DNA from: Buddleja alternifolia
Taxonomy: Eukaryota > Streptophyta > Magnoliopsida > Lamiales > Scrophulariaceae
Direction of reading: 5' to 3'
Assembly (NCBI GenBank): GCA_019426215.1
Contig: CM033392.1
Coordinates: 34,020,814-34,084,813, forward strand
Length of the DNA: 64,000 nucleotides
Shown here: piece after piece, positions 22,922-35,101 of the stretch
Numbering within the stretch: position 1 is the first letter of the stretch
Layout: every line of letters begins with the position of its first letter
Program-made: the position numbers and the translations under genes
The notes under the pieces: model-generated
What the model saw: only the letters and a program-made list of their open reading frames with translations
What the model was told of the DNA's origin: nothing
Databases searched by the model: none

Positions 22922-25900
22922 GTGAAACCCAAGAAGGCCAGTATTTCTACAATGAAGACTAGGCAAATATGGGTTCCTAAAGTTTTAATTCAAAACAAAG
23001 TCACTAACAATGAAGGACCCAAGACCGATACTTTTGTTTGGTACTTCGATAGTGGGTCATCAAGGCATATGACTGGATCAAAGGATCCCTTGGTCAACTA
23101 TCATGTAACCAATGGTCCTCAAGTTATATTCGGTGATAACTCCAAAGGTAACACCAAGGGTATAGGTATCATGCATAGGGGGAACATCATGCTTAGTGAT
23201 GTATACTATGTTGAGGGTCTTAAGCACAATTTGTTAAGCATTAGTCAATTTTGTGATAAAGGATTTGAAGTAAAATTTTCAAGCGACTTCTGCTATGTTA
23301 ACGACGCTAAGACTAAGTCTACTAAATTAAGAGGAAAAAGAACAAATAATGTTTATTTAGTGGATTTGGATTCTACAATTGATAACAACCCCACATGCTT
23401 TGTTGCTAAAAGTCAAAATGAATTGGGTTGGTTATGGCATCAAAAAATGAATCACCTTAACTTTAAGGCAATCTCTCAGTTAATATCGCTAAATCTTGTA
23501 GAGGGATTACCTAAGGGTTCCTTCAAAAGAATCGCTTATGTGAGGCATGTCAAATGGGTAAACAAGTTAAATCATCCTTTAAGAAGAAACCTTGCCTATC
23601 TATTTCTAGAGTTCTTGAACTATTGCATCTAGATTTGTTTGGTCCTATTCAAATCATGAGCGTTAGTGGTAAAAAGTACTCGCTAGTAATAGTTTATGAT
23701 TTCTCTCGCTATACATGGGTAGAACTCCTAGCGACCAAAGATAAAACTAGTATCAAGCTCACATCGCTCATTCATCAATTGCAAACTTATAAAGATCTAA
23801 AAGTGACTAGAATTAGAAGCGATAGAGGAACTGAATTTACTAACCAATTTGTTGAGAAGTTTTGTATAGATTTCGGAATACTTCATGATTATTTTGCTCC
23901 TCGAACACCTCAACAGAATGGAGTTGCCGACCGACGGAACAGAACGCTTAAAGAAGCCGCCAGGACGATGTTTGTAGAGTCTAAGCCGCCTCAAAGGTTT
24001 TGGGTCGAAGCTATCAATACCGCTTGCTACACTCAGAACCAATGTATGATCAACAAGCAACATGAGAAGACTCCAAATGAGTTGTGGAAGGGACGTAAGC
24101 CTAACGTTTCATATTTTCATGTATTTGGTTCAAAATGTTTCATTCATAACAATGGATCCCACAGCCTAAAGACATTTGATCCTAAAGTGGATGAGGGAAT
24201 CTTTTTAGGCTATGCCAAGAATGGAAAGAGTTTTCGCATACTAAATAAGATCAAATCGAAGGTTGAAGAATCCATTCATGTTGTGTTTGATGACGCTAAC
24301 CAAGAACCGAGTAAGGTTAATCCTGATGATGTAAGAATTGAAGATCTTGCCCAACAAGCATCACAAATCAATCTTGGTGATGATAGTGATGATGAGGATG
24401 ATGGTGAGATCTTTGTGCCCATTCCTAAGGTTACTCGTGAGGCTACAAATGATGATAATGTCAGAATCGCTGATGATCATGAAGAGAATGATCATCAAGA
24501 GCAAATTGGAACTGTGAATGATGCAGCGACTGCGCCAGAGACCAATGAAAGTCAAGCGATTGATAACCAAGAGTCTCTCAATCCGTTCCAACCAAATCGT
24601 AAATGGCTTAGAGATCATCCACCAGAACTAGTAATTGGAGATATTGGAGCACCTATTAGAACTAGGTCCGCTACAATTAATGAGGCCATGTTTGCGAGTT
24701 TCCTATCTCAAATGGAACCAAAGAAAGTGGATGAAGCGCTCAGTGATTCAAGTTGGGTAGAAGCAATGCAAGAAGAGCTTAACCAATTTGAGAGAAGCAA
24801 GGTTTGGATGCTAGTACCAAGGCCAACTCACCAAGGAGTTATTGGGACTAGATGGGTTTTTAGGAACAAGATGGATGAAGATGGCATTGTTATAAAAAAC
24901 CAAGTCAGATTAGTCGCTCAGGGTTATTGTCAAGAAGAGGGTATTGATTTTGATGAAACGTATGCCCCCAGTAGCCCGTCTTGAAGCGATTTGTATGTTC
25001 CTAGCATTTGCCGCATTCAACAAGTTCACAATATATCAAATGGACGTGAAGATTGCATTCCTGAATGGTAAACTCCAAGAAATAGTTTATGTAGAGCAAC
25101 CACCAGGATTCATCAACAACCATATCAAGAGTATGGTCTACAAATTGGATAAGGCACTCTATGGCCTTAAGTAAGCACCAAGAGCATGGTATGACACTCT
25201 CTCTATCTTCCTTATAGGTAAAGGCATTTCCAAAGGCAACGTTGATACAATGTTATTTAAAATTACCCATAATCAAGATATTCTCTTAGTCCAAATTTAT
25301 GTTGATGATATTATATTTAGTTCTACTAATAAACAATTGTGTGAGAAATTTTCGAAAATGATGCAAGATCAATTTGAAATGAGCATGATGGGTGAATTAA
25401 CTTTCTTCTTAGGATTACAAGTTAAACAACTCCCTAATGGTATATTTATAAACCAAGCTAAATATACAAGAGATATGATTAAGAAATCTGGTATGGAAAA
25501 TGCATCATCTTCAAAAATTCCAATGAGCCAAATGCTTAAGTTAGATAAAGATGAAAGTGGAAAGAAAATTGATATCACTAACTATAGAGGTATCATTGGA
25601 TCACTTCTTTATCTTACCGCTAGTGGACCTGATATTATGTTTTCGGCATGCATGTGTGAACGCTTTCAAGCTGACCCTAGAGAATCACACTTAAATGCTA
25701 CCAAGAGAATCCTTAAATACCTAAAAGGCACACAAAATGTGGGCTTATGGTATCCAAGGGACTCTCCTTTTGAACTAATCGGTTATTCAGACGCAGATTT
25801 TGCAGGATGAAAAATAGATAGAAAAAGTACTAGTGGTACATGCCAATTTGTAGGTGATAGACTGATTTCGTGGCATAGTAAGAAACAACAATCCATGGCG

Positions 25901-26245
25901 ACTTCTACCGCTGAAGCAGAGTACGTAGCCGCTGGGAGTTGTTGTGCACAAATCCTTTGGATGAGACAACAACTTAGAGATTATGGAACAATCCTTGGTC
26001 CTACCCCTATCCATTGTGATAACCTAAGCGCTTTAGCTATGACCCAAAATCCTGTTCTTCATTCCAGAACTAAACACATTGACATTCGATACCATTTCTT
26101 GCGTGACCATGTTCATAAGAAAGATATCTCCATGCATTTTATTGGAACTGACAAACAATTGTCAGATATCTTCACCAAAGCGCTCAACGAACAACGTTTT
26201 CTCACTTTGAGAAGTGAATTAGGTATGATTGATTTAAACGCTTAA
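22922..26245 (+). pseudogene. pol: Element A pol: protease, integrase, RT, RNase H
   Basis: Domains in copia order. Protease has YFDSGSSRHMTG near 23041-23080. The pre-integrase segment is WLWHQKMNHLNF near 23430. The integrase core (about 23620-24060) has LHLDLFGP, then SDRGTEF; the position that is normally the catalytic Glu reads Asp (NGVADRRNRT, about 23920-23945). RT (about 24750-25540) has an intact YVDDI near 25300, and RNase H ends at 26245 (STAEAEYVAA near 25905). Frameshifts lie near 23530 and 24975, and stops at 25172-25174 and 25808-25810. It cannot yield a functional polyprotein. The integrase Glu-to-Asp change would probably impair catalysis even without the stops. Confidence 0.9.
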
Positions 26246-26479
26246 ATCATAGAGCATCATATTTTATAGGCATATAATTTAGGGGGAATCCACCTTATGA
26301 TTATGTCTAAATCAATTTTTTTAATTGAAATAAGTTATTAATTTTAGGGGAAACTTAAAATTATACTTATCTCGATTCATGAGAGACTGTGATCAAAATT
26401 GACTTTGAAAATTTATGCATTGATCACTAGCGCTTATCTATTATGCATGACAAAATCAATCTCTAATAAATAATTTTTT

Positions 26480-27667
26480 GGGATAATTGCATAATATACC
26501 CCTGTGAAACACGAAACTTGCACACATCCCCTCTGTGTTAAAAAAATAGCCTAAAATACCCCTGTGATTTTAAAAACCCTACACGAAATCCCCCTCTCCG
26601 TTAGAACTAACGGAGAGTGTTGTACACTCGCTGGGATCGAGACTGAGTTAGCTTTTTGTGCTATATATACTTTTAAAATTATTATTTTATCCTTCCAATT
26701 TTAATAAATAATAAACTAATAATTTAACTTGGGTAGGATATGATGTAATTGGGTAGGATTATTGGATCTGGTGATCCAAACCCAAACCCAAACCCCTTTT
26801 GTTTCCTTTTTTATTTTCTTCCCCTTTGGTTTTTTTCCCCCTCTTCTTTTTCCCCCCTTCTTCCCCGTCAATCCCAGGCGCCACCATCCTGCCGCTGCTG
26901 AACAGATTTATAAAAAATTGATAAATAAATCAAAATAAACAAAGACGAGTCAAGTTCGACAAGGAGTCGGTGGAGGAGAAAAAAGCAAACATTTTAGAGT
27001 GAGTGAGAAAAAAACTCTCTTCATCTCTTTTTCGTAGCTGAATCTCCGGCGAATCTCCGGCGACATCCTAATCGGAATGTCAAATTGCGTCGAGTTCCGC
27101 TTCTGCATTCTGAATAGTGTTTCGATCAAGCTCTCCCTCATTTTTGCATCTAAAATCGACATTTTTGCTGCTTGTGAAGAAGAAAAAAATATTTGAGACT
27201 GTTTAGATGTTCATATTGTTGAAGAATTTCTATACATTAGTGCGGTGAAAATTTGTGGACGCTCAGCGGTGATTTTCCAGTTTTGTTTTCTATATTTTCT
27301 AATTTTTGTAATTATTTTTAAATTTTTCATGAATTTTAAATGTATTATTATTATTTTAAATTTCTGACAATTTGTGGAATTTTTTTTCTGATTTTCAGCA
27401 TTTTTATACTTTTTTCTGATATTTATATTATCTTTTAATAATAACTATTATTAAATGATCCAAAGGCTAAGAATAAATGATCCAAAGGCTGAGATTAAAT
27501 GAGAATAAAGATAATGATTTAACACTAGGGGACTAACGGAAGACTAACGGAAAGGGGAGAGTGTGCAATCTAATAATTAACACAGGGGCATTTTAGGCTA
27601 TTTTTTTAACACAGGGGGGATGTGTGCAAGTTTCGTATTTCACAGGGGTATGATATATAATAATCCC
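26480..27667. mobile_element. Non-autonomous Mutator-like element (MULE) with long TIRs
   Basis: The ends are long inverted repeats. The left end reads GGGATAATTGCATAATATAC and the right end, complemented, GGGATTATTATATATCATAC; both go on with the same words (CCCCTGTGAAA, CGAAACTTGCACACATCCCC, TAGCCTAAAAT). The TIR similarity extends about 80-150 bp. It is flanked by a 9-bp duplication, TAATTTTTT at 26471-26479 and AAATTTTTT at 27668-27676 (one mismatch), as expected for Mutator-like elements. The 1.19 kb interior has no transposase. A GC-richer piece (about 26870-27140, with GAATCTCCGGC twice near 27041) could be captured host sequence. It lies between pol and the env-like region of element A. 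Confidence 0.85.
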
Positions 27668-27676
27668 AAATTTTTT

Positions 27677-28307
27677 AATCCAGGTGATTGATGTTACTCT
27701 TAATCTTTAAGAAATTAAATTGTGTGTCTCAAAAAGACTTCAGTGTTAAAAAGATTCCCAATTTAACGCTAAGTAATTCTTTTCTAAAATTCATGCATAG
27801 TTTTCATCGCTGAAAGTAGGGTGTGGATAAGTCCAAAAGATTAGATTTGACAACTATTCACACGTATTTATCACATCAAACTGACGGTTAATGATTCCTA
27901 TCTAAAAACTAGGCAGTTCAGTAACTGCACCCGTCTGAGTACGTGTCAGTGTACTATCAGGCGCGTGTATCTCACGCTGAAAATTTCAAAATTTTCAAAC
28001 GTTTTGAAAAGGTAACCGTGGATTTCAAATTTTATATTTCACAGTAGTTACCCACTTTACCGCACTTTTTGACATCCGTATTTATGAGTAAACGGCTCAG
28101 ATTTCAATTTTATTTTTCAAAATTAACTTCTGTGGACGTGTGTCATTCATCTACCAGTTGAGGAGTTATTTTTTTCCTCATATTTAAACCCTTCACAACC
28201 TTTACAGTAAAATTTTCTCACTTCCCAAAATCTTCTACTGTAAAAATTCTCTCTAAGGCAAAAGATTTTTTTTTTCTCTCCTCTACCCAAGCTTTTTCAG
28301 TTCATCA
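27677..28307 (+). other. Spacer of element A before the env-like region
   Basis: Together with 26246-26470 this is the untranslated spacer between pol and the env-like region. It is AT-rich with no open frame of note. It ends in a pyrimidine-rich leader just before the ATG at 28308. The equivalent spacer exists in copies D1 (38465-39276) and D2 (57988-58800), with shared words such as GTACACTGACACG in antisense. Confidence 0.6.
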
Positions 28308-29570
28308 ATGGCACCCAAAACTTCAAAATCTGCTGCCGAAAAATCTTCCAAATCTGAGAAATCAGTCACTGTTAACGCCGGTTTTCTTGTCAACTGGGAC
28401 TATCTCTTCAATAACCAAAACTTCCCTCTCCGGGCTGTTCTTCCACTTGTCCAAGAGTCTGGTTTACGTGATATGATAACTACCATCTTTAACTACTTTG
28501 AGGAAGAAACTCTCTTTTTCTTCACGAATGCAAAAATATCCGACGACGGAAACTCCATTTCCTGCGTCTTTCCCTTTGCCCGTGAGACCTTCGTTCTCAC
28601 TCCTTCTCTGATTTCTTCCCTACTAAATTTGCCCAATGATGGTGCCAAAGTAGAAAATGTCACTCTTGGTGACGCTACCAAAGTCTAGACTTTGATCAAG
28701 AAAGATGAAGTTGAAGCTTCTTATGAACCCAATTTCAAGAAAAACGATATGAAGGGCGAATATGTCATTCTCGCGGACATTTGCGCCAAGATGATCGAAT
28801 GCAAAAAGGGAACTTTCGATAAAGTTACAAACCTTCAGTACAAGATGATGGTGGCCATTCTGACCAAATTGAAGATAAATTGGTCGTTTTACGTTTTTAA
28901 TCGCTTCAAGGCAGCGATGGCCAAGTCAGTTAATCCCAAGCCCTACGGGATTGTTTTTAAGTCATATTCTTAGCGCTAGCGGTTACACCAACTCCGCTGG
29001 AAAGAAGATCCCAGCGCTAAAGTTCTACGGAAAGAAGATGATTGGCGAGTTACTAAGGCCAAGGAAACGCGGTGGAGCAGTGGTTCCCAAAGACGAGCGT
29101 GGGCGACTTCTTGCCGAAGGAGTTCTTCGAAGTGATGATGAAGAACAAGCGTCTTCGTCTTCATCATCATCTTCATCGAAAGAAGAGGTGGTGGTTAAGC
29201 GACCGAAAAGAAAGATCGCTATTAAGGTCGCTGAGCCAGCCAAGCCAGCGAAGAAACAAAAGCCAAAGACAAAGAAGAAGAAGAAGTCAGAGCCCAAGAA
29301 GAAACAAAAATCTCCTTCTCCTTCTCTTCCTCCTAAATCACCCCCTCCTCCTGCAGCGTTTATCTGAAGAAGAAGAAGCAGACCAAGAAAAAGATGTACC
29401 GCTTGTCCGAAGGCGTTCTCCCCTCTCCACTCCAGCTACTTCAACAAGTGCTTCACCAAAGCCAGCGCTTGAAAAGTCAACGAGTGTTCCTGCTCCTTCT
29501 GACGCTGTTCCTGAAATCAGCTCAGTTCGTAAAGCCACTACTTCATCTGAGAGGCTTTCTGATGTTCGGG

Positions 29571-29652
29571 GTAAGTACCTGTGCAAAGCGATGTACTATA
29601 TCCTTTCCTCGTTAGTTTCTAAGTTTCTAACGCTAGGATAAATTCTTTTCAG
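29571..29652 (+). other. Predicted intron 1 in env-like region of A
   Basis: 82 nt, with a strong donor (GGG|GTAAGT) and an acceptor behind a pyrimidine tract (TTCTTTTCAG|CC). Splicing joins ...SERLSDVR to AECEANIQSVLN in frame. I see no counterpart in copies D1/D2. Confidence 0.6.
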
Positions 29653-29835
29653 CCGAGTGTGAAGCCAATATTCAATCTGTTCTCAACACTCTTGAGGAGT
29701 TGCATATTCCCATTCGTGTTGATCCCATTACTTCTTTTTTCGATTTAGATCCAGAAGAAGTTGTCCCGGAGCCTAAGGAAACCGTACAAATTGTTGAAAA
29801 ACAAGCGACTGAAACAGTCGATGATAGTCCTCAGG

Positions 29836-29921
29836 GTAAGCGTTGAAGTCTTTTCTTTGTAATTTCAACTTAGTAGAAATTTTGCTTGCTTTTCTCAACC
29901 GCTTACATGTATCCGCTAAAG
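29836..29921 (+). other. Predicted intron 2 in env-like region of A (position shared with D)
   Basis: 86 nt, donor CAGG|GTAAGC, acceptor GCTAAAG|AAG, phase 1. Splicing joins DDSPQ to EAPDADAPPP. The same donor context, phase and neighbouring protein occur in D1 (37220-37309) and D2 (56743-56832). Confidence 0.65.
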
Positions 29922-32902
29922 AAGCACCAGACGCTGATGCACCTCCACCCTCAGAGATTCCCATTGAAGTAGATGTTGATTTGGCAACTGTTGTGGATAT
30001 AGCTAAAGAAGTAGCTCAAGTCCTTCCTGACGCTGAAACATCTCCAGTCAGGGAAGCAACTCCTCATGCTGATCGGTCTATAGAAGTGGTCCCTATCCCA
30101 ACAGAGTCTATTGCCTTTGTCCCTACTCCAACTGGATCTCTTCCTCGTGTCATCGATTTCTTTCCTAGCGGATATTCCTCTGAAATTGAATTTTATTATG
30201 CCGCTAGAGAACGAGACACCCAGACCCTTGTTGAAGTCGAAATCAACTTTCAAACCACTCTTCATCGGCCTGACCTTTCAAATTCTCACAAGTTTGAATT
30301 CTTCGAGCGTTTCGCCGACCTGGGTCTCTACCACTTGGAGCAACTCCAATCTCGCCTTGAGTATATTCGACGACCAGCGTTCAATACAGCGGATTTTGAC
30401 CAAGCACGATTCAATTTCACTGGTCGCTCTGATGAGTCCTTTTATCCTCTTCGTTCAAACAAGATCGTCATTAAGAATCCCCACATGGGTGATTGGATTA
30501 AAAACCCCCATGAGGAAGATCTCAACAGGATTAGCTATTCGGCTCTTACATCTGTCGTCAATTCTCCTCAGAATGCTCTCTCTCCTAATCCACTCGAGCT
30601 TTGGAAAGGAAAAGGACCGCTTAATGTTGAGCGTCCAAATCCAGTTCACATTTGGATAGAAGATGAAGCCCATGAATACCTTGCAAGATTATGGGCAGAG
30701 GATTATGATGAAGAAATTGAACGCTTTGAAAAGTTTCTTGCCGCTAGAAAAGAGCAGAAGAAAGCTGATAAACTTGGAAAGCGATGGATGATAGATACAG
30801 CCAGATGGGCTGAAGAGTTCGTTCTACACTTTTATACTCTGGAGGAACTCGTTAGATATCCATTTCTGTTTGAATTTGGAATTGAATACAGACGCCGAGG
30901 GTTTGCTACCTTTTTACTTCAGCAGCGTCAGCATATTACCGAAAATGTTAGCGACTTACCAAGTTACAGACAACCCATCGAGAGCTACATCCCGTCAACA
31001 GCTAGCCTTAGTCAGTCAAGGCGGACGCTATGTGTTTCACCCCCGTCCAGCGTTTGTTCAGTGAATCTTTCCAGATTTGAACAAAGAAACCTCCACTAGT
31101 AAACAGCCGCTTCTTCCAGGACAAAGTGCCATTTTTGCCAATGTTACAAATGAGCATGCTGAGTTTGCTGAACTCCACAAAGACAGAAGAGCAGTGATAG
31201 AAAATACACAAGCGTTGGATATTACGTTCAACCACTATTCAGGGCTGAGCGACTTTTGAGGATACAATCTTCACCCTGTGCTCTTTTGCGAACAAAACAT
31301 CCAAGTGGCCAAGATGATATCGCTAATCAGGCCAGTGGATCAAGAAGCAGCTCAAACGCTGATGCCATTTATTTTGGACTTCTACAATTCTTATACTTCA
31401 GGAGTTGATCTGCCAGAAGGAGTGCAACTTGCACTAAGTAATGAAGAGCGCGAAGACGCTATATTCTTTATCCTGCAGATAAACCTGATTAGTCCAAGGC
31501 ATGTAATGGAAGCAATTGGCCCACTCTAGGTCATACCTGTTGAGAGTCCAGCGCCTCGAATTGAAGTTGTTGCAATATAAGAAGAACAAACTCCTGCTGT
31601 GGAAACCGTTCATTCCACAGACGCTGATATGCAAGACTTTGTCCCCATCACTCCAGCAGTCGAGGTTCCTATTGAGGAACAAATTGTTCAAATTGACTCC
31701 GCAACTCAGACGCTCGACTCAGTGATCAAAGAAGTTCATGCTGACCTAGCAGCATAGCCTGTAGAGCTTATTATTAGAGACAAATCTAAAGGCAAAGCTC
31801 CAGCTGTCTCAAGCTCTCACGGACCTGAGCGTTCATCTTTCGATTCATCAGATTCAGACTCTGACAGTGATCCAGACGCTAGAGATTTCAGAAAAGCAGT
31901 TCGACATTCTCTCAGCGATATAAAGGGTTCTTGTTCTCGATTGGACGAGCGCAGCATTTCCACGCTCAATCAAGTAGAAACAGTTCTCAAAACTGATATG
32001 CGAAATGCTAGCAAGCTTACAATCTCCATGATGAACTCTATCGCTCCTCTCATTAAAGAGCTTTCAGATGATTTCAACAGGTCGCTTGCGCAGAATGCTT
32101 CAGTTAATACTGAGCGTCACAATTCCTCCAACCTCGTATCTCAGAGTATCGCTGCACAGATCGCTCTCTTGATCGATGAAATCAAGTTTCCTTGAAAGGA
32201 CATCGCTGACTTAAAGCACTCTTTTGCTGATGTCAAGAAGGGGGAAGAGAAAGAAAAGTCCAAGACATTATCTAAAACAGACAATAAACACTGGCGATCA
32301 ATGTTTGATGAAATAGCGAGCATAAAGAAAATGCTAATTAAAAAAAGAAAGCCAAGGTATTATCTAGGAAGATACTTGCTCCTGGACTTGGACGTCGATT
32401 TTTTGGAAAGTATGGGATTTCATCCTTATGCAGGACCGCTTAGACGACCTATCAACTGGAAACTATCCAATAACAAAAGACAAGATATCTATTAAGATTT
32501 AATTCGTGAACTTGGTATCCCTCCAAGGGAATGGGTGGACAGGCTGAAGGAACTCAATGAAGCGCTAGACAGCGAAGGCATGACTATGATGAACTTCAAC
32601 ATACAACCATGATAGACATTGACCGACTCCTAATTAATTTAGCAAATGAGATCTACCAAAAAGAAGAAAGCATAAAGCGACAGAAAAGATGAATGTTTTT
32701 TATTTTTATCTTTATCTTATATTCAGTATAAATCATGTATGCTTATCTTTCTATATGAATGAATGATTTATCGCTGAAACACCTTGTTGAGGCTAATCTA
32801 ACTTTACTAACTTTCTAAACGCTAACTTATAATTATTTTTGGGCTTTTCTTTGAACTCTTAATTTATAAAAGTGTTATAAGAGTTAAAGTCTTGACATCA
32901 TC

Positions 32903-32915
32903 AAAAAGGGGGAAA
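32903..32915 (+). other. Polypurine tract of element A
   Basis: AAAAAGGGGGAAA lies one base before the 3' LTR. It is the expected second-strand primer and matches the G-rich tracts of SIRE-type elements. Confidence 0.85.
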
Positions 32916-32916
32916 T

Positions 32917-34357
32917 TGTTAGGAAATTTCATGTTAGATGTTTTGATGATGACAAGATAGGATTCTTTGTTAGACCCCAAAATATAATGTAAGTTTATGT
33001 TTCATAGATTAATTGTATAAGCGTTTGAAAGTATGTAATTTTGTTAGGCTTGTAATTTTTATCTCTGTAGATTTTAGACTAAGTATTAGATACTGAATCG
33101 CTAACAGAATTCTAGGTGAGTCTATTAGAGAAGAAGTTGAAGATCACCGTCTGAAGTCAAATGAAGATGAAGATTTGTTCTTAGCCACTGTCAAACGCTA
33201 AAGGACTATTTCAGGATTTATGGATCAAGCGCTCAAAGCACTCTAGCAATCAGAATCAAACTCACCTGAAATAAATTCTCAAGTCATGAAGGATTTAAAT
33301 GCAATCATTCAACGGACATTTATTTCAAACGAGAAAGAAATTCAAATGCATTAAATGCCTGATAAGAGCATTAAATGTGATAAGCTAATATGACTTGTAG
33401 ACAAGCCACCTTTTTGACTAGACTGTCAGAACTTCAGAGTTTATAGCTGCTCCCGTCAAATCGGTACCAGCAAAAATTCAGGAATGTCAGAGAAAAGGTA
33501 TACTCACGCGCCGCGTGAACGGCACACTCTCACATGTGTTCAACGGACAAATCCCAAGAATTTCCCATAAATACCTTACTTCCAGCAAACCCTAAAAAAT
33601 AGACTGAGAGAAAAATACGTACATGCACAAGAAATATTTGCTGAAGGAAAAGCTTAGAAATTCCATAGCCAAAATCTTTCAAGTTTTTCTACATTCCATA
33701 CAGTCACAAATATTCCAAAAACAAACAAACCCTTGTGATAAAAACCCTCAACCTTTCATCTAGTGAGAAAGCTGTTGAAACCCCTTACAGGCAGTATTTC
33801 TAAGTGAGAGAAGCTTGTAGAAGAAGATCTTCATTGGTGCTGACTTCTGTGTGATCAAGGAGCCCAAGATCAATTTCACCTATTTACTATCTTGTAGAAG
33901 ATTCTGTGTGATTCTTTGATAATCATCTAAGTAAATTCCCTCCAAGTGAAAAAAGAGAAGAAGGACGTAGCTCGGATTACATCACCCAATGAACCTTATA
34001 TATCTTATGTCATTTACTTTCATTATTGTCTTGTTTTAATTTTTATACCATTTATTCTGAAAAAGACAAGCTAATCTGCTAAGCAACTATTTAACCAAAA
34101 CGAACGCTAAATCTTTAAAATCATTTCCGTTGTGCAAACCCTGATTAAGCGATCTAAGCGTTACCCTACTTTGGTAAATTGCTGAAATCACTAAGTCTAA
34201 GTTATCTTTACTTAAGCGCTTGACCCAAGCGCTCAGCTTCCTAAGCGTTCCAATCTTTAAAAGTGATACGAAATTTTTTAAGTCGAAAAAGACTTAAGGG
34301 TCTATTCAACCCCCTCCCCCCCTTCTAGACCCTTTCGTATGCCACTTGGGACCACCA
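32917..34357 (+). repeat. 3' LTR of SIRE-like element A
   Basis: 1,441 bp, TGTTAGG to CACCA, followed by the GGTAA duplication. It contains about 250 bp (about 33071-33340) missing from the 5' LTR and lacks about 65 bp near 33715. TAAGCG words recur (about 34147, 34155, 34213 and 34242). Confidence 0.9.
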
Positions 34358-34362
34358 GGTAA

Positions 34363-34968
34363 TGATTCGATAAAGTGATTAATCCAAGTTTTGTAATTAT
34401 GAGAGGGCCCGGGGATTGTGAGGACATCTAAAAGCTCCCTGGTACAATCAGGGTATGCAGATGATCCATGCAAAACCTCATTCAGAGGGAGTGCTTCATC
34501 ATAATAGTCTCCAACAATAGGCAAACCACTAATCTTGTGGATATCCCACAAAGAAATGACGATTTCTCGGTAGTAAGTGTGGAAAGCGTTGGTATCTGGA
34601 GACCAACGCTCAAAAAAACTCCTCAATAGTGTAATATTGCGCTGATAAACATGCAAGGACAAGCGTACGGCCCAATGTATGTGTGCCCTCTTAAGTTCGT
34701 TGTCAAAGCTATCAAGCACATCTCGAACCCAAAAACGCCAACCCAAATCTCTAGTGAAAATAGAGTTGGATTTAATATTTATGTTCTTGTTCCAAGTCCA
34801 ACCTTTTGTCTGCATATTCCTTAAAAGAGTATTCGGCGGGGTGGGCTGAGCTGGCATATGATCAAGACATGGTAGCAAAACATGGACCTCGCCACAACCA
34901 CGAGGGATGCTTGAGCTTCCTCTACCATAAGAGACGCAGTAATTGTAGTAAAGTGTTTTACAGCACAA
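34363..34968 (-). pseudogene. PMD-like pseudogene, N-terminal half
   Basis: Minus-strand sequence with the typical start of a plant mobile domain: FFERWSPDTNAFHTYYREIV..LWDIHKISGLPIVGDYYDEAL at about 34625-34490. It then continues through a linker to FIESLPG, where SIRE element A inserted (34358-34362). The frame goes on at 3776 on the far side of the element. The ATG at 34968 is the first in this frame, but the true start is uncertain; a different frame upstream (near 34990) also has an ATG. Upstream DNA (34969-35101) is AT-rich with no clear promoter element and runs into the duplicated segment. Confidence 0.65.
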
Positions 34969-35101
34969 TAAGTGAAAAGAAATTCATCATGGAACAAAGA
35001 TTTCTATGGGGATTTTCATATGAACTTTCTTTTTTCGAGATAAAGATTGCAACACATTTATATTGAAAAAGTCAAAGGAAACTATGATATATATATATAT
35101 G

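Larger units (their letters stand above)
28308..32690 (+). pseudogene. Env-like third coding region of SIRE element A
   Basis: It starts MAPKTSKS at 28308. The first 220 residues (to about 28970) hold a globular region: FFTNAKI...VFPFARETF...LLNLPNDG, then ADICAKMIECKKGTFDKV...MVAILTKLKINWSFYVFNRF. This resembles the 'putative plant transposon protein' style of domain. It is followed by a Lys/Ser-rich basic linker and Pro/Glu-rich stretches. A WAEEFVLHFYTLEELVRYPFLFEFGIE segment lies near 30810-30885, and a Ser/Asp-rich, coiled-coil-like tail near 31850-32190. Two GT-AG introns (29571-29652 and 29836-29921) restore the frame when removed. Stops (TAG at 28686-28688, others near 31527, 31578 and 31755) and frameshifts (about 28950, 29355 and 31030) make it a pseudogene. 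I see no clear signal peptide or membrane helices, so 'env' is only a positional name. Confidence 0.75.
3782..34357 (+). mobile_element. SIRE-like Ty1/copia retrotransposon A carrying nested insertions
   Basis: The element is complete end to end. It starts TGTTAGG and ends GACCACCA, with a 5-bp target duplication GGTAA at 3777-3781 and 34358-34362. In order it has a 5' LTR, a tRNA-Met-type primer site, gag-pol, a spacer, a long env-like region, a polypurine tract and a 3' LTR. The long extra region after pol, the order protease-integrase-RT-RNase H and the GGGGG-containing tract fit the SIRE/Maximus lineage. Of the 30.6 kb, about 15.8 kb is gypsy element B (with C inside it) and 1.2 kb is a Mutator-like element, leaving roughly 13.6 kb of A. 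The insertion lies in the PMD-like gene; the reading frame can be followed across the target duplication. Stops and frameshifts in gag, pol and the env-like region show it is inactive. Confidence 0.9.

Noticed and set aside
32300..32500. Separate small gene near the 3' end of element A
   Set aside because: The frame is part of the decayed env-like region between the coiled-coil tail and the polypurine tract.
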